The position numbers and the translations under genes are program-made. Shown in pieces: positions 62,827 through 64,000 of a stretch of 64,000 nt of DNA (positions are counted from its first letter, which is position 1; each line of letters opens with the position of its first letter). Source of the DNA: Bacteriovoracaceae bacterium (GTDB lineage: Bacteria; Bdellovibrionota; Bacteriovoracia; Bacteriovoracales; Bacteriovoracaceae); NCBI GenBank assembly GCA_947450475.1, contig CANFVK010000002.1:248001-312000 (forward strand), read 5' to 3'. The notes beneath the pieces were generated by a model. The model saw nothing but the letters and a program-made list of their open reading frames with translations. It made no database searches and was not told the origin of the DNA.

Positions 62827-64000
62827 ATGAATAAGATTTTTGTCATAATCAGTTTGCTTCTTTTCATCTGCCTGCAAGCTAGTGCTGAAATTATCAAAGA
62901 TATCAAAATAACAGGTAATACTAAAACAAAAGATTGGGCGTTACTTAGAAGAGTCAATATTCATGTCGGTGACAATCTCACAGCAGAGGAATTAAATGAT
63001 TTGCGTATTCGACTTTCTCAAAATGCACAATATATTTTAAAGTCAGTATCATTTGATCAAGGTATTCTTAAAATAGAAATTGAAGACAAGTGGTCAATTA
63101 TTCCAGTTCCACTTATTTCACAATCCGGCGAATACTACATTAGGGGATTTGGATTCTATGAAAATAATTTCTTGGGCCGTATGGATATTCTTATTCCGGC
63201 AGTTGCGTGGACCAATTCAGGAATAAATTATCTTCTGATTTATAACTCTGAAAACTTTTTTTCTTCCAATCTTGGTATTTCTTCACTGATTGTTCGTCTA
63301 AATACCCTTTCTCGCTTTTACCGTCACAAGGTAGAACTCACCCACTTCGAATCACGTGCAACTGCGTTTGAAATTACTCCTAATTATTTTTATAAAAATA
63401 TGGTTTTTAAAACCGGTCCCATTTTTTTTAAGAAAGAAGTCTTCTTTAATGATTCCAAAAATGGGGAGTTGTTCGAAGGAGCTGGATTGCGCTCTAGATT
63501 CAACATAAAGGTATATGAACAACTCGATACATTGTTCAAGGGATTTTTTGTTACCGCAAATGCCTATATTCTAAAACCTAAAAGCTATGATGGAACTTAT
63601 TTTCATGGCAAAGTTGAATTCAATTCAAGCTATCCCATTTTCAACGAACATTTTATCAATTTCTCTGAGTATCTAGGGATCGCATCTGCTAAAACTTTAT
63701 TCTACAATTTTTCCGAAGGAGCCCATGAAGGTTTTCGCGGTTATGATGGAGAATCAATTCACATGCAGCGATATGCCGCTTCGATGCTTCAGTATCAACA
63801 TCATGTGTGGGACCGACTCTTTGCCGTGGCATTTTTTGAAAATACCCGTTCGGTTTTGGTCAATCCAATTTATTCAGGCGCCCACTTAAATGAAAATACA
63901 ATTGGTGGCGGATTAAGATATTATCTGAAAAAAGTAACTATTCCAGGTATCAACGTGGAGTATGGCTACAACATCCAGGATAAATCCTCACACATTCATT
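62827..64000 (+). CDS. Omp85-like outer-membrane protein with one POTRA domain, cut by window edge
   Basis: My translation is open from ATG 62827 to the right edge (391 codons). Signal peptide MNKIFVIISLLLFICLQASA. A POTRA-like region follows (EIIKDIKITGNTKTKDWALL, then TAEELNDLRIRLS and a beta-strand pair). Barrel strands follow with Gly/aromatic alternation (GFGFYENNFLGRMDI, GAGLRSRFNI, EGFRGYDGES). This is the layout of BamA/TamA/FhaC relatives with a single POTRA. The substrate and complete length cannot be seen. Its AGG-type ribosome site is modest. Confidence 0.82.
   Translation, partial: MNKIFVIISLLLFICLQASAEIIKDIKITGNTKTKDWALLRRVNIHVGDNLTAEELNDLRIRLSQNAQYILKSVSFDQGILKIEIEDKWSIIPVPLISQSGEYYIRGFGFYENNFLGRMDILIPAVAWTNSGINYLLIYNSENFFSSNLGISSLIVRLNTLSRFYRHKVELTHFESRATAFEITPNYFYKNMVFKTGPIFFKKEVFFNDSKNGELFEGAGLRSRFNIKVYEQLDTLFKGFFVTANAYILKPKSYDGTYFHGKVEFNSSYPIFNEHFINFSEYLGIASAKTLFYNFSEGAHEGFRGYDGESIHMQRYAASMLQYQHHVWDRLFAVAFFENTRSVLVNPIYSGAHLNENTIGGGLRYYLKKVTIPGINVEYGYNIQDKSSHIH

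Overview
The window is AT-rich, densely coding chromosomal DNA from a Gram-negative bacterium. Outer-membrane barrels, a TolC/RND pair, a lipoprotein, many Sec signal peptides and strong GGAG-type ribosome sites are all visible. The gene style (FliL-like and FHA/sigma-54 regulators, DUF507-like and glycine-rich secreted proteins, XdhABC, YkoE-type thiamine uptake) best fits a low-GC relative of the Bdellovibrionota or former Deltaproteobacteria. That placement is an inference; no 16S gene or marker set is present. No phage, insertion sequence, integrase or CRISPR array is seen, and no gene-free stretch exceeds about 250 bases.

Layout. 0-8 kb: a SpoIID-family protein cut by the left edge, a degenerate uracil-DNA-glycosylase-like protein, UvrC, two small cysteine-pair proteins, a large glycine-rich secreted protein with tandem DNA repeats, and a FecR-domain protein. 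8-14 kb: DUF4399 and DUF507-like proteins, dCMP deaminase, a SerA-like dehydrogenase with PurA, an L,D-transpeptidase and a membrane protein. 14-19 kb: xdhABC on the minus strand. 19-27 kb: MtaB, tRNA-Lys and tRNA-Glu, Lon, an OsmC protein and ArgS. 27-31 kb: a TPP riboswitch followed by ykoE, ykoD, ykoC and oxyR.

31-35 kb is the most unusual region. An ECF sigma factor is translationally coupled to a probable anti-sigma factor, a small secreted protein and a five-repeat DUF3106-like protein. A putative barrel and a secreted protein with a long charged tail follow, and a paralogue of the latter is divergent on the other side of the sigma gene. An ECF-style promoter motif precedes that divergent paralogue, and a similar one precedes serA/purA.

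35-46 kb: MaeB, RidA, a DUF218 protein, and a yicC-gmk-rel cluster in which yicC has its ribosome site inside a perfect 11-bp inverted repeat. Then come an OmlA-like lipoprotein, a double-FliL-like protein and an overlapping convergent sigma-54 activator. 46-53 kb: EngB, an acyltransferase, an SDR, tRNA-Leu, an orphan RnfD/NqrB-like protein, a CheY-like regulator, secreted unknowns and HemJ. 53-58 kb: TolC plus RND pump without an adaptor gene. 58-61 kb: methionine salvage (a divergent aminotransferase with mtnB, mtnD, mtnC). 61-64 kb: MaoC, YkgJ and LysE proteins, and an Omp85-like protein cut by the right edge.
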